Shown here piece by piece: positions 51,881-60,548 of a DNA stretch of 64,000 nt. Made by a program: the position numbers and the translations under genes. Within the stretch, counting starts at the first letter, position 1; every line of letters begins with the position of its first letter. Source of the DNA: Streptomyces sp. CB02009 (GTDB lineage: Bacteria > Actinomycetota > Actinomycetes > Streptomycetales > Streptomycetaceae); the NCBI RefSeq assembly GCF_001905825.1, contig NZ_LIVV01000009.1, forward strand, positions 124,001-188,000, read 5' to 3'. The notes under the pieces are model-generated. The model worked only from the letters and a program-made list of their open reading frames with translations, had not been told where the DNA came from and searched no databases.

Positions 51881-53659
51881 ATGCGAAGATTCGGGCCGCT
51901 TCGAGCCCTGCTGACCACACTGGCCTTCCTCTGCGCGGCGATGACGGTGACCGCGCCCCAGGCCCGCGCCGACGTGGTGACCCCGTCCACGGCACCGCCT
52001 CTGCGGACCGTCACCTACAACATCTGCGGCAGCGGCGGGACCGCCGGCTGCGACGTGACCGCGAGCGGCAACACCAGGCGCTACGACGCGATCGTCAACG
52101 AGACCTCCGCCACCGGCTGGAACACCGACCAGATCTTCCTGGTCGAGATCTGCAAGTACCAGTTCGACGATCTCGACCAGCGGCTTCCCGCGTCGTACGT
52201 CGGCCACTACGCCTCCACCCTGAAGCCGGCGGCGGCCGGGCTCTGCGTGAACCCGGCCAACCCCTCCGACACCGACAACAGGGACTACGGGATGGCCCTG
52301 TTCGTCCGGGGCACGAAGGTCGACGACGCCACCCTCACCCTGCACAGGCCCGGGGACCTCCCGCCGGTCTCGCCGGGCGTTCCCCAGACCGAGGCCATCA
52401 AGGCCCCCTGCCTGAAGACCTACGTCCAGAACCGGCTCAACTGGGCCTGCGCGGTCCACCTCTTCTGGGGCACGCCGGGGGCCGGCCCCATGGAGGAGGA
52501 GGCCAGGAGGCTGACCGACCAGACCCGGCAGTGGGAGAGCGAGGGCATCCCCGTCGTGCTCGGCGGCGACTTCAACGCCAATCCGCTCACCGCTCCCCTG
52601 TCGTACTTCTACGACACGAGCATCAACAACAACGCCACCGGCACCTTCGTCGAGGCCGACGAGACCGACCGCGAGCACTTCGCGGGCAACCCGACGGTCG
52701 ACTGCGGCCTCCGCGACCGGTGCCGCACCGGTGAGAGCACGTTCGTCAGCGACAAGGGCGAACGCAAGAAGCTCGACTTCCTCTTCTTCAGCTCGCGCTT
52801 CTTCTCGGGCGCCGTGGGCGACGCGTTCACCGAGGTCCGCTCCCTCTCCGACCACGGCCGCTACCGCGGCGCCGCCTACTGGGCGGACTGCCTCCACCCC
52901 TACACCGCCGCTCCCGGCTCGGTGTTCCGGCGGGACGCGACCGGCGGCCTCTACCGCTACGACGGCCGCCCGAGCGGGGACACCGCCGCGCTGGAGAAGC
53001 CGTGCAAGGTGGGCTACGGCTGGCAGGGCATGACGCACGTCGCCCGCCAGGGCACGACCGTGGCCGCGGTCGACGCGGCCGGCACGCTGTGGCACTACCC
53101 GGCCGCGGCGGCCGACGGCTCGTACTCCGGCTCCACCAGGAAGCAGGCCGGCACGGGTTTCCAGGACGACGACGCGCTCCTCACGCCCGGCGACTTCGAC
53201 GGTGACGGCACTGCCGACCTGATCACCCGGGAGTCCACCACGGGCACGTTCTGGCTGCACAAGGGGACCGGCGCGCACAGCTACGCCCCGCGCGCGCGGA
53301 TCGTCGAACCCGGCGCCGAGTGGCGGATCTACCCGTACCTCGTCGCCACGGACTTCGCCCGCGGCACGGGCGCCGCGCAGGGCACGGCCGACATCGTCGC
53401 CATCGACGAACTCGGCTCCCTCTGGCTCCAGGAGGGGAACGGCGACGGCACCCTCGCGGAGCGCAGGAGGATCGGCAACGGCTGGCAGGTCTACGACGCC
53501 CTCGCCGCTCCCGGCGACCTGAACGGCGACGGGAACGCCGACCTGATCGGCCGCGAGGACGGCGGTGACCTCTACTACTACAAGGGCGACGGCGCCGGCG
53601 GCTACGCCCCGCGCGTGAAGGTCGGCTCGAACTTCCCCGCGGGGGAACTGCTCTTCTGA
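51881..53659 (+). CDS. Secreted endonuclease/exonuclease/phosphatase-fold enzyme with FG-GAP/VCBS-like repeats
   Basis: A 592-residue exported enzyme with a signal peptide (about residues 1-30, ending PQARA). The EEP domain (about 42-345) has VTYNICG, VEICKYQF, the metal-binding GGDFNANPL near residue 228, LDFLFFSS near 305 and SDHGRYRG at the end, so the catalytic residues are intact. This fold includes DNase I-like nucleases and phosphodiesterases. The C-terminal 240 residues hold about five VCBS/FG-GAP-type repeats with calcium-binding loops: PGDFDGDGTADLI and PGDLNGDGNADLI. These suggest substrate or surface binding. AGGAGAG lies 8 nt before the ATG. Confidence 0.88.
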   Translation: MRRFGPLRALLTTLAFLCAAMTVTAPQARADVVTPSTAPPLRTVTYNICGSGGTAGCDVTASGNTRRYDAIVNETSATGWNTDQIFLVEICKYQFDDLDQRLPASYVGHYASTLKPAAAGLCVNPANPSDTDNRDYGMALFVRGTKVDDATLTLHRPGDLPPVSPGVPQTEAIKAPCLKTYVQNRLNWACAVHLFWGTPGAGPMEEEARRLTDQTRQWESEGIPVVLGGDFNANPLTAPLSYFYDTSINNNATGTFVEADETDREHFAGNPTVDCGLRDRCRTGESTFVSDKGERKKLDFLFFSSRFFSGAVGDAFTEVRSLSDHGRYRGAAYWADCLHPYTAAPGSVFRRDATGGLYRYDGRPSGDTAALEKPCKVGYGWQGMTHVARQGTTVAAVDAAGTLWHYPAAAADGSYSGSTRKQAGTGFQDDDALLTPGDFDGDGTADLITRESTTGTFWLHKGTGAHSYAPRARIVEPGAEWRIYPYLVATDFARGTGAAQGTADIVAIDELGSLWLQEGNGDGTLAERRRIGNGWQVYDALAAPGDLNGDGNADLIGREDGGDLYYYKGDGAGGYAPRVKVGSNFPAGELLF

Positions 53660-53680
53660 CGCTCCTCGGGGAGCCGGACC

Positions 53681-53714
53681 GGGCCCGGGTGTCGCACACG
53701 CGACGCCCGGGCCC
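53681..53714. terminator. Bidirectional hairpin terminator
   Basis: GGGCCCGGGTGTCG (53681-53694) pairs with CGACGCCCGGGCCC (53701-53714), a 14-bp stem with one G-U pair and a 6-nt loop between convergent genes. Confidence 0.75.
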
Positions 53715-53733
53715 TTCGCGTCCCCGGACCTCC

Positions 53734-53795
53734 GGCTCCGCAGCAGCTCTCACGGCTCCGCAGCAGCCCTCACCCCCTGCAGCAGCCCCTCACAC
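53734..53795. repeat. 20-bp tandem repeats GGCTCCGCAGCAGCYCTCAC
   Basis: Two nearly identical 20-bp copies (53734-53753 and 53754-53773) are followed by a partial third that enters the stop region of the convergent gene ending at 53790. Confidence 0.6.
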
Positions 53796-54689
53796 CTTGC
53801 CGATGCCCAGGGTGTTCTCCGAGGGCAGCAGGCCGGAGCCGATCGCCGCCAGCCACGGGCCGCCGAGCAGCTCCGCGAGGCGGGCGGTGCCGTCCGCGCC
53901 GAGGGCGGCCCAGGGGGCGGCGGCGAGTTCGTCGGTACGCCGCTCGACCTCGGCGCGCAGCGCGCGGCCCGCCTCGGTGGCTCCCCCGTCGGCGGTCAGG
54001 AGGCCGCGGGAGACGAGACGGGCGCGCGCCGCCCCCCACTCCTCGCCGCTCCAGCCCCGGCTCTCGAAGACGGGCTCCGGCGCGGCGCCGATCGCCGCGA
54101 AGGAGACGAGCGACTCGACCGGGTCGAGTCCGGCGTCGACGAGGGCTTCGAGATGGCCGTCGCCCCGGTGCTCGCGGAGGACCGTCGCGGACTGCCAGAG
54201 GACCAGGTGCGGGGCCTCGGGCCGGGCCAGGGCGGCGTTGGCGGCGGCGAGCGGGCGGGCCACGGCGGGGTCGGAGGCGGTCACCGCCCGGTCGGCCGCG
54301 GTGCGGGCGAGGTCGGCGGCCTCGGCGAGTTCGGGGCCCGCGAGGAGCTCCTCGCCCAGGACGGCCCGGTAGGTGCGGTCGACGGCCCGGAGCCGCGCGG
54401 CGAGGACGTCGGCCGGAGCGGCGGTCTCCCAGCCGGCGGGGACGTAGCGGGCGATCATCGCGGGGCTGAAGCTGTAGAAGGTGTCCGCGACCCGGTCCGG
54501 GCCCACGGGGCCGAGGGGCGCGGCGCGCCAGGCGAAGTAGGAGGGCCAGCGCTCGGAGGTGTCGTAGCCGAGGGCGGCGGCCTCGTCGAAGGCCTCGGGG
54601 GCGTAGTAGAGCAGGGCGTGCAGGGGTTCGAGCAGGTGCCACATCTGACGTACGCGTCCGGATTCCACGGCGGGCTCCTCGTCCTTCAC
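53790..54689 (-). CDS. SCO6745-type (SalK-like) protein with winged-helix-like domain
   Basis: A 299-residue soluble protein matching the actinobacterial SCO6745 family: VRQMWHLLEPLHALLYYAPEAFDEAAALGYD at the N-terminus, FYSFSPAMIARYVPAGW, HLVLWQSATVLREHRGDGHLEALVDAGLDPVESLV in the middle, and GLSGEEWGAARARLVSRGLL as the winged helix. No enzyme activity is established for the family. The GTG at 54689 has no ribosome binding site and may be leaderless; ATG at 54645 is a possible later start. It is divergent from a TetR gene whose operator overlaps its promoter, so it is the probable TetR target. Confidence 0.8.
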   Translation of the reverse strand: MKDEEPAVESGRVRQMWHLLEPLHALLYYAPEAFDEAAALGYDTSERWPSYFAWRAAPLGPVGPDRVADTFYSFSPAMIARYVPAGWETAAPADVLAARLRAVDRTYRAVLGEELLAGPELAEAADLARTAADRAVTASDPAVARPLAAANAALARPEAPHLVLWQSATVLREHRGDGHLEALVDAGLDPVESLVSFAAIGAAPEPVFESRGWSGEEWGAARARLVSRGLLTADGGATEAGRALRAEVERRTDELAAAPWAALGADGTARLAELLGGPWLAAIGSGLLPSENTLGIGKV

Positions 54690-54690
54690 T

Positions 54691-54760
54691 CACTATCTAG
54701 TCACTGCCTAGATAGTGCTCCGCGCCCCAGAACTTGTCAATGCCTAGATGAGGGCTAGGC
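54691..54760. promoter_or_regulatory. Two TetR-type operators in the divergon
   Basis: The first operator is CACTATCTAG-N7-CTAGATAGTG (54691-54717), a perfect 10-bp dyad. The second is GCCTAG-N7-CTAGGC (54742-54760). Both share CTAG-N7-CTAG. The second lies within a promoter for the TetR gene, TTGTCA (54735-54740) and TAGGCT (54757-54762) with a 16-bp spacer, and would make a nearly leaderless message. The first overlaps the start region of the divergent gene. Confidence 0.75.
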
Positions 54761-54767
54761 TCCTCCC

Positions 54768-55361
54768 ATGACGCCTACGAGCCGGAGCTCCTACCACCAC
54801 GGCGGCCTGCGGCAGGCCGTCCTCGATGCCGCCCTCGACGTCATCGCCGCCGAGGGCCCCGGGGCGCTCAGCCTGCGCGACCTCGCGCGCCGCGCGGGCG
54901 TCTCGCACGCCGCGCCCGCCCACCACTTCAAGGACCGCACCGGGCTCCTCACCGCCCTCGCGACCGAGGGGTACGGGCTGCTCGCCGAGGCCCTCGCCGC
55001 CGCACCAGAGCTGCGCGAACGCGGCGTGCGGTACGTGCGGTTCGCGATCGAGCACCCCGCCCACTTCCAGGTCATGTTCCAGCCGGACCTGCTGCGCGCC
55101 GACGACCCGGACCTGCTCGCCGCCAAGGAGCGCGCCTCCGCCGAACTCCGCGCCGGCGTCGCCGAACTGACGGACGTCCCCGACGCCCGCACGGCGGGCA
55201 TCGCCGCCTGGTCGCTCGCCCACGGCTTCGCGACGCTGCTCCTCACCCACAACGTGACGGGGGCGCTGGGCGAGCGCGACGCCGAGGAGTACTTCCGCTC
55301 CCTCACCGGCCTGCTCTTCACCGGCCAACTCCCGCCGGAGGGACCGGAGCCGCGGGAATAG
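54768..55361 (+). CDS. TetR/AcrR family transcriptional regulator
   Basis: A 197-residue repressor-type regulator. The N-terminal HTH is SYHHGGLRQAVLDAALDVIAAEGPGALSLRDLARRAGVSHAAPAHHFKDRTGLLTALATEGY (about residues 8-68); the HHF motif that ends the recognition helix is conserved. The C-terminal ligand-binding helices carry YVRFAIEHPAHFQVMFQPDLLR, which places it in the WHG-type subgroup. The ATG at 54768 lies about 6 bp from a -10 box, so the mRNA is probably leaderless. It should bind the two dyads in the upstream gap and control the divergent SCO6745-type gene and itself. The ligand is unknown. Confidence 0.9.
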   Translation: MTPTSRSSYHHGGLRQAVLDAALDVIAAEGPGALSLRDLARRAGVSHAAPAHHFKDRTGLLTALATEGYGLLAEALAAAPELRERGVRYVRFAIEHPAHFQVMFQPDLLRADDPDLLAAKERASAELRAGVAELTDVPDARTAGIAAWSLAHGFATLLLTHNVTGALGERDAEEYFRSLTGLLFTGQLPPEGPEPRE

Positions 55362-55390
55362 CCCGCGTCGGTCAGCAATTGACGGAGAAC

Positions 55391-56656
55391 ATGAGAACCA
55401 CGAGCACCCTCCGTCGCAGCGCCACAGCCCTGCTCACCACGGCGACCCTCGCCTTAGCCCCCACCGCCCTCGCCACCCCCGACCACGCGGGATCCGGAAC
55501 GCCCTGGCGCGGCGCCTGGGCCGCCTCCCCGCAGGCACCGGCCGCGCCGCTCGCCCCCAACTGGTCGGAGCGGGGCTTCGACAACCACACCGTGCGGCAG
55601 GTCGTCCGCGTCACGGCCGCCGGCACCCGGGCCAGGATCGAGCTGAGCAACCGCTACGGCACCCGCCCGCTGCGCGTCACCGGCGCGACCGTGGCCCGTA
55701 CTGTCGAGGGCGGCGCGGTGCGGGCCGGTTCGGTCCGCACCCTGCGCTTCGACGGGCGGGCGTCCACCACGATCCCGGCCGGCGGCACGCTCCTCAGCGA
55801 CGGCGCGCCCTTCCCGGTCAAGGCGTTCGAGTCCCTGACCGTCACCCTCTACCTGGCGGGCGAGACCGGACCGGCCACCTTCCACCAGTTCGCCGGCGCC
55901 ACCGCCTACCGGGCCGCGGGCGACCACCGCGGAGACCTGTCCGGCTCGGCCTTCACCGAGACGAGCACGTCCTCGTACTTCCTGTCGGGCGTGGAGGTCA
56001 CCGGCGGCCGGGACACCGCCCGCCGCGACGGCATCGTCGCCTTCGGCGACTCGATCACCGACGGCGTGGGCTCCGCGACGGACGCGGACAACCGTTACCC
56101 GGACGAGCTCGCCGAGCGCCTGGCCGCGGCGGGCAGCCCCCGTGCGGTCCTCAACCACGGGATCGCGGGCAACCAGGTCGTCAACGACACGACCTGGGCC
56201 GGCGAGAAGGCCCTGACCCGCTTCCGCCACGACGTCCTGAACGAGCGGGGCGTCCGCACGGTCATCCTCCTCGAAGGCATCAACGACATCGGCGGCAGCA
56301 CGGTGAACGTCCCCGCCGCACCCACCCCCGACGTCTCCGTGGCCGAGCTGATCAAGGGCCACCGCACCCTGATCCGCCAGGCCCACGCCAAGGGCCTGAA
56401 GGTGATCGGCGCGACCCTCACGCCGGTCAAGGGCTCCTTCTACGACACCCCGGCCAACGAGGCCAAGCGCGACGCCTTCAACACCTGGGTCCGCACCTCG
56501 GGCGCGTACGACGCGGTCGTCGACCTCGACCAGGCGGTCGCCGACCCGACGGACCCGGACCGCATCCTCCCGGCGTACGACTCGGGCGACGCCCTCCACC
56601 CGAACGACGCGGGCTACCGCGCGATGGCCGGGGCACTGGACCTCGACGAGCTGTAG
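55391..56656 (+). CDS. Secreted SGNH/GDSL hydrolase with an in-frame TTA codon
   Basis: A 421-residue exported esterase/lipase-type enzyme. The signal peptide (about residues 1-30) is followed by a beta-sandwich-like N-terminal half and a catalytic SGNH domain (about 210-420) with FGDSITDG (Ser nucleophile), a Gly in HGIAGNQV, Asn in LEGINDIGG and the DALHPND Asp/His pair. The architecture is that of secreted esterases/acyl hydrolases of Streptomyces. A TTA codon at 55454-55456 (codon 22 of the protein from the ATG, within the signal peptide) makes it a probable target of bldA. The ATG at 55391 has a GACGGAGA ribosome binding site upstream. It is 29 bp downstream of the TetR gene. Confidence 0.9.
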   Translation: MRTTSTLRRSATALLTTATLALAPTALATPDHAGSGTPWRGAWAASPQAPAAPLAPNWSERGFDNHTVRQVVRVTAAGTRARIELSNRYGTRPLRVTGATVARTVEGGAVRAGSVRTLRFDGRASTTIPAGGTLLSDGAPFPVKAFESLTVTLYLAGETGPATFHQFAGATAYRAAGDHRGDLSGSAFTETSTSSYFLSGVEVTGGRDTARRDGIVAFGDSITDGVGSATDADNRYPDELAERLAAAGSPRAVLNHGIAGNQVVNDTTWAGEKALTRFRHDVLNERGVRTVILLEGINDIGGSTVNVPAAPTPDVSVAELIKGHRTLIRQAHAKGLKVIGATLTPVKGSFYDTPANEAKRDAFNTWVRTSGAYDAVVDLDQAVADPTDPDRILPAYDSGDALHPNDAGYRAMAGALDLDEL

Positions 56657-56674
56657 CCGACGGCCGGGGCGCGC

Positions 56675-56710
56675 GGGCCGGGGCGCGCGTCCGCCCGCGC
56701 ACCCCGGCCC
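56675..56710. terminator. Hairpin terminator between convergent genes
   Basis: GGGCCGGGGCGCGCG (56675-56689) pairs imperfectly with CGCGCACCCCGGCCC (56696-56710), a long GC stem between the SGNH hydrolase and mfd stop codons. Confidence 0.65.
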
Positions 56711-56717
56711 GCCTCCG

Positions 56718-59700
56718 CTACGACCCCAGGATCGTCGTCAGGAACTCCCCCGTCCACGCCAGCAGTTCGCGGCCCACCACCGGCTTTCCGCCGATCTTGC
56801 CGGTCGTCGGGCGCGGCACCAGGATCTGGTGGACGGCCGGCTTGATGACGGTCCGCGGGTAGAGCCGCTTCAGGCGCAGCTCCTGCGACTCGCGCAGCTC
56901 CACCGGCGCGAAGCGGATGTTCGGGCCCTGCAGGACGATCTCGCCGACGCCGCACGCGCGGGCCAGCATGCGCAGGCCCGCCACCAGCAGGAGGTTCTCG
57001 ACCGGCTCGGGCAACTTGCCGTAGCGGTCGGTGAGTTCCTCGCGGACCGCCCTGATGTCCTCCTCCGAGTTCGCCGAGGCGATCGAACGGTAGGCCTGGA
57101 GGCGGAGCCGCTCCCCCGGGGCGTAGTCGTGCGGCATGTGGGCGTCGACCGGCAGCTCGATCTTGACCTCCAGCGGGGCCTCCTCCTCCGCCCCGCCCTC
57201 CATCTGCGCCCGGTAGTCCGCGACGGCCTCGCCGACCATCCGGACGTACAGGTCGAAGCCGACGCCCGCGATGTGGCCGGACTGCTCGCCGCCGAGCAGG
57301 TTGCCCGCGCCGCGGATCTCCAGGTCCTTCATCGCCACGTACATGCCCGCGCCCATCTCGGTGTGCTGGGCGATCGTCGCGAGCCGCTCGTGCGCCGTCT
57401 CGGTGAGCGGCTTCTCCGGCGGGTACAGGAAGTAGGCGTAGCCGCGCTCCCGGCCGCGGCCGACACGGCCGCGCAGCTGGTGGAGCTGCGAGAGGCCGAA
57501 GTTGTCGCCGCGCTCGACGATCAGGGTGTTGGCGTTGGAGATGTCGATGCCCGACTCGACGATGGTCGTCGAGACGAGGACGTCGAACTTCTTCTCCCAG
57601 AAGTCGACGACGACCTGCTCCAGGGCCGACTCGGACATCTGGCCGTGGGCCGTCGCGATCCGCGCCTCGGGCACGATCTCGCGCAGCCGCGCCGCCGCCC
57701 GGTCGATCGAGTCGACCCGGTTGTGGATGTAGAAGACCTGGCCCTCGCGCAGGAGTTCGCGCCGGATCGCGGCGCCGATCTGCTTCTCCTCGTACGGCCC
57801 CACGAAGGTGAGGACGGGGTGGCGCTCCTCCGGCGGGGTGGTGATGGTCGACATCTCGCGGATGCCGGTGACCGCCATCTCGAGCGTACGGGGGATGGGG
57901 GTGGCCGACATCGTCAGCACGTCGACGTTGGCCCGGAGCTTCTTCAGCTGCTCCTTGTGCTCGACGCCGAAGCGCTGCTCCTCGTCGACGATGACCAGGC
58001 CCAGGTCCTTGAACTTCGTCTCGGAGGCGAAGAGCCGGTGGGTGCCGATGACGACGTCGACCGAGCCCTCCCGCATGCCTTCCAGGGTCGCCTTCGCCTC
58101 CGTGTCGGTCTGGAAGCGGGACAGCGCCCGCACCTTCACCGGGAACTGGGAGTACCGCTCGGAGAAGGTCCCGAAGTGCTGCTGCACGAGCAGCGTCGTC
58201 GGGACGAGGACCGCGACCTGCTTGCCGTCCTGCACCGCCTTGAAGGCCGCGCGGACCGCGATCTCCGTCTTGCCGTAGCCCACGTCGCCGCAGATCAGGC
58301 GGTCCATGGGGACGGTCTTCTCCATGTCCTCCTTCACCTCGGCGATGGTGGACAGCTGGTCGGGCGTCTCCGCGTACGGGAAGGCGTCCTCCAGCTCGCG
58401 CTGCCACGGGGTGTCCGGGGCGAAGGCGTGCCCGGGGGCCGCCATCCGCGCCGAGTACAGCTTGATGAGGTCGGCCGCGATCTCCTTGACGGCCTTCTTC
58501 GCGCGCGCCTTCGTCTTCGTCCAGTCCGCGCCGCCGAGCCGGTGCAGGGTCGGCGCCTCGCCGCCCACGTACTTGGTGACCTGCTCCAGCTGGTCCGTCG
58601 GGATGTACAGCCGGTCGCCGGGCTGGCCGCGCTTGGCGGGGGCGTACTCGACGAGGAGGTACTCGCGGGTGGCGCCCTGCACGGTCCGCTGGACCATCTC
58701 CACGTACCGGCCGACGCCGTGCTGCTCGTGCACGATGTAGTCGCCGACCTCCAGGGTCAGCGGGTCGATGGTCTTGCGCCGCTTGGCCGGCATCCGCTGG
58801 CCGTCCTTGCCGGCCGCCTTCTGGCCGGACAGGTCGGTCTCGGTGAGGACGGCGAGCTTCAGGGCCGCGTCGACGAAGCCGTAGTCGATGGAGCCGGTCG
58901 AGACGTGCACGACCGACGGGGAGATCTCCGCGAGGTCCGCGTCGAGGCGGGCGGCGATGCCCTCGCCGCCGAGGACCTCGACCGTACGGGTCGCGGGGCC
59001 GTGGGCCTCCGTGACGTAGACCGTGCGCCAGCCGTCGGCCAGCCAGCCCTTGGTGTCGGCGAGCGCGCGTGCGGTGTCCCCGCGGTACGACTCGGGGGCA
59101 TGCATGCCGAGCGTGAGGGTGTCCCCGTCGGCGCCCTCGGCCGTCGCGTCCGCCGCGAACGGCGACACCGACCACCAGGACATCCCCAGCTCGCGCGCCC
59201 GGTCCCGGACGTCCGCGATCCCCCACAGGGAGGCCGCGCCGACGTCGATCGGGGCCTCGCCGCCGCCGGCCGTGGCCGCCCACGAGGCCTGGAGGAACTC
59301 CTGGCTCGTGGCGACGAGGTCCGAGGCCCGGGTCCGCACCCGCTCCGGGTCGCAGACCACGGCCATGGCGCCCTTCGGCAGGACGTCGAGGAGCAGCTCC
59401 ATGTCGTCGACGAGGACCGGCGCGAGGGACTCCATGCCCTCGACGGCGATCCCCTCGGCGATCTTGTTGAGGAGTTCGCCCAGCTCCGGGTGCTCCTCGG
59501 CGAGCGCCGCCGCCCGCTCCCGTACGTCCGCGGTGAGCAGCAGCTCGCGGCAGGGCGGCGCCCAGAGCCCGTGCTCGGCCACTTCGAGGGACCGCTGGTC
59601 GGCGACCTTGAAGTACCGGATCTCCTCGACGTCGTCGCCCCAGAACTCGATGCGGAGCGGGTGCTCCTCGGTCGGCGGGAAGACGTCCAGGATGCCGCCG

Positions 59701-60257
59701 CGGACGGCGAACTCGCCGCGCTTCTCGACCAGCTCCACGCGGGAGTACGCGGCGGCCGCCAGGCCCTCCACGATCTCGTTCAGGTCGGCCGTCTGCCCGC
59801 TCCGCAGCGCCACCGGCTCCAGGTCGCCGAGGCCCTTGACCTGCGGCTGGAGCACGGAGCGGATGGGGGCGACGACGACGCTCACCGGGCCGGCGGCCGG
59901 GTCGTCGTCCCTCGGGTGCGCGAGGCGGCGCAGGACGGCGAGGCGGCGGCCGACGGTGTCGGAGCGGGGCGAGAGCCGCTCGTGCGGCAGGGTCTCCCAG
60001 GACGGGTACTCGACGACCGTGTCCGGGTCGAGCAGGGACCGCAGCGCGGCGGCGAGGTCCTCGGCCTCCCGCCCGGTCGCGGTCACCGCGAGCACCGGCC
60101 GCCCCGAGTCCCGGGCGAGCGCGGCGACGGCGAAGGGCCGGGCGGCCGCGGGACCGACCAGGTCCACGTGCGGGCGGTTCCCGTCGGCGGCGGCCTTCAC
60201 CGCCTCGGCGAGGGCCGCGTCCTTGACGACGACATCGAGCAGACCGTGCAGGCTCAT
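56718..60257 (-). CDS. mfd: Transcription-repair coupling factor Mfd
   Basis: This 1,179-residue ATP-dependent translocase removes RNA polymerase stalled at DNA damage and recruits UvrABC. The N-terminal UvrB-like part has EYPSWETLPHERLSP; the RNA polymerase-interacting domain (about residues 490-560) has GDYIVHEQHGVGRYVEM; the RecG-like helicase motor has MDRLICGDVGYGKTEIAVRAAF (Walker A), VIVDEEQRFGVEHKE (DEEQ Walker B), MSATPIPRTLEMA, STTIVESGIDISNANTLI and QLRGRVGRGRERGYAYF; and the TRCF C-terminal domain follows. The start at 60257 gives MSLHGLLDVVVKDAAL, the usual Streptomyces beginning; an ATG at 60269 is possible. It is leftward, with no obvious operon partners. Confidence 0.95.
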   Translation of the reverse strand: MSLHGLLDVVVKDAALAEAVKAAADGNRPHVDLVGPAAARPFAVAALARDSGRPVLAVTATGREAEDLAAALRSLLDPDTVVEYPSWETLPHERLSPRSDTVGRRLAVLRRLAHPRDDDPAAGPVSVVVAPIRSVLQPQVKGLGDLEPVALRSGQTADLNEIVEGLAAAAYSRVELVEKRGEFAVRGGILDVFPPTEEHPLRIEFWGDDVEEIRYFKVADQRSLEVAEHGLWAPPCRELLLTADVRERAAALAEEHPELGELLNKIAEGIAVEGMESLAPVLVDDMELLLDVLPKGAMAVVCDPERVRTRASDLVATSQEFLQASWAATAGGGEAPIDVGAASLWGIADVRDRARELGMSWWSVSPFAADATAEGADGDTLTLGMHAPESYRGDTARALADTKGWLADGWRTVYVTEAHGPATRTVEVLGGEGIAARLDADLAEISPSVVHVSTGSIDYGFVDAALKLAVLTETDLSGQKAAGKDGQRMPAKRRKTIDPLTLEVGDYIVHEQHGVGRYVEMVQRTVQGATREYLLVEYAPAKRGQPGDRLYIPTDQLEQVTKYVGGEAPTLHRLGGADWTKTKARAKKAVKEIAADLIKLYSARMAAPGHAFAPDTPWQRELEDAFPYAETPDQLSTIAEVKEDMEKTVPMDRLICGDVGYGKTEIAVRAAFKAVQDGKQVAVLVPTTLLVQQHFGTFSERYSQFPVKVRALSRFQTDTEAKATLEGMREGSVDVVIGTHRLFASETKFKDLGLVIVDEEQRFGVEHKEQLKKLRANVDVLTMSATPIPRTLEMAVTGIREMSTITTPPEERHPVLTFVGPYEEKQIGAAIRRELLREGQVFYIHNRVDSIDRAAARLREIVPEARIATAHGQMSESALEQVVVDFWEKKFDVLVSTTIVESGIDISNANTLIVERGDNFGLSQLHQLRGRVGRGRERGYAYFLYPPEKPLTETAHERLATIAQHTEMGAGMYVAMKDLEIRGAGNLLGGEQSGHIAGVGFDLYVRMVGEAVADYRAQMEGGAEEEAPLEVKIELPVDAHMPHDYAPGERLRLQAYRSIASANSEEDIRAVREELTDRYGKLPEPVENLLLVAGLRMLARACGVGEIVLQGPNIRFAPVELRESQELRLKRLYPRTVIKPAVHQILVPRPTTGKIGGKPVVGRELLAWTGEFLTTILGS

Positions 60258-60548
60258 GAAGCTTTCCATCCCGAGGGGTGACGGGGGCGGGCAACGCGAA
60301 CAGCCCGACACGTCGCACGGGCCGGGGTGTCCAGCGTACGACGAGCCACGGACACCCGCCCCCGTAACACCACCCGCCCGTGCCCGCCCCGCCGCTCACG
60401 CACCGCGCCCGGCCCCGCCGCGCGGGAACCGGGCCGGGCCTGCGTACGGCCCGGCGCGGTCGTCCGCCCCACCCCCGTGCGGGCGGACGACCGCGCCTTC
60501 CGAACGCCTTCCGAAGGCCCTCCGAAGGCCTTCCGAGCGCCTTCCGGG
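60258..60548. other. Gap between mfd and the second ABC permease
   Basis: This gap of about 290 bases has no gene. Near the permease stop there is a run of CCTTCCGAA-like units about 12 bp apart (60497-60545), and GC-rich inverted segments from about 60400 to 60470 could form hairpins. Confidence 0.45.
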
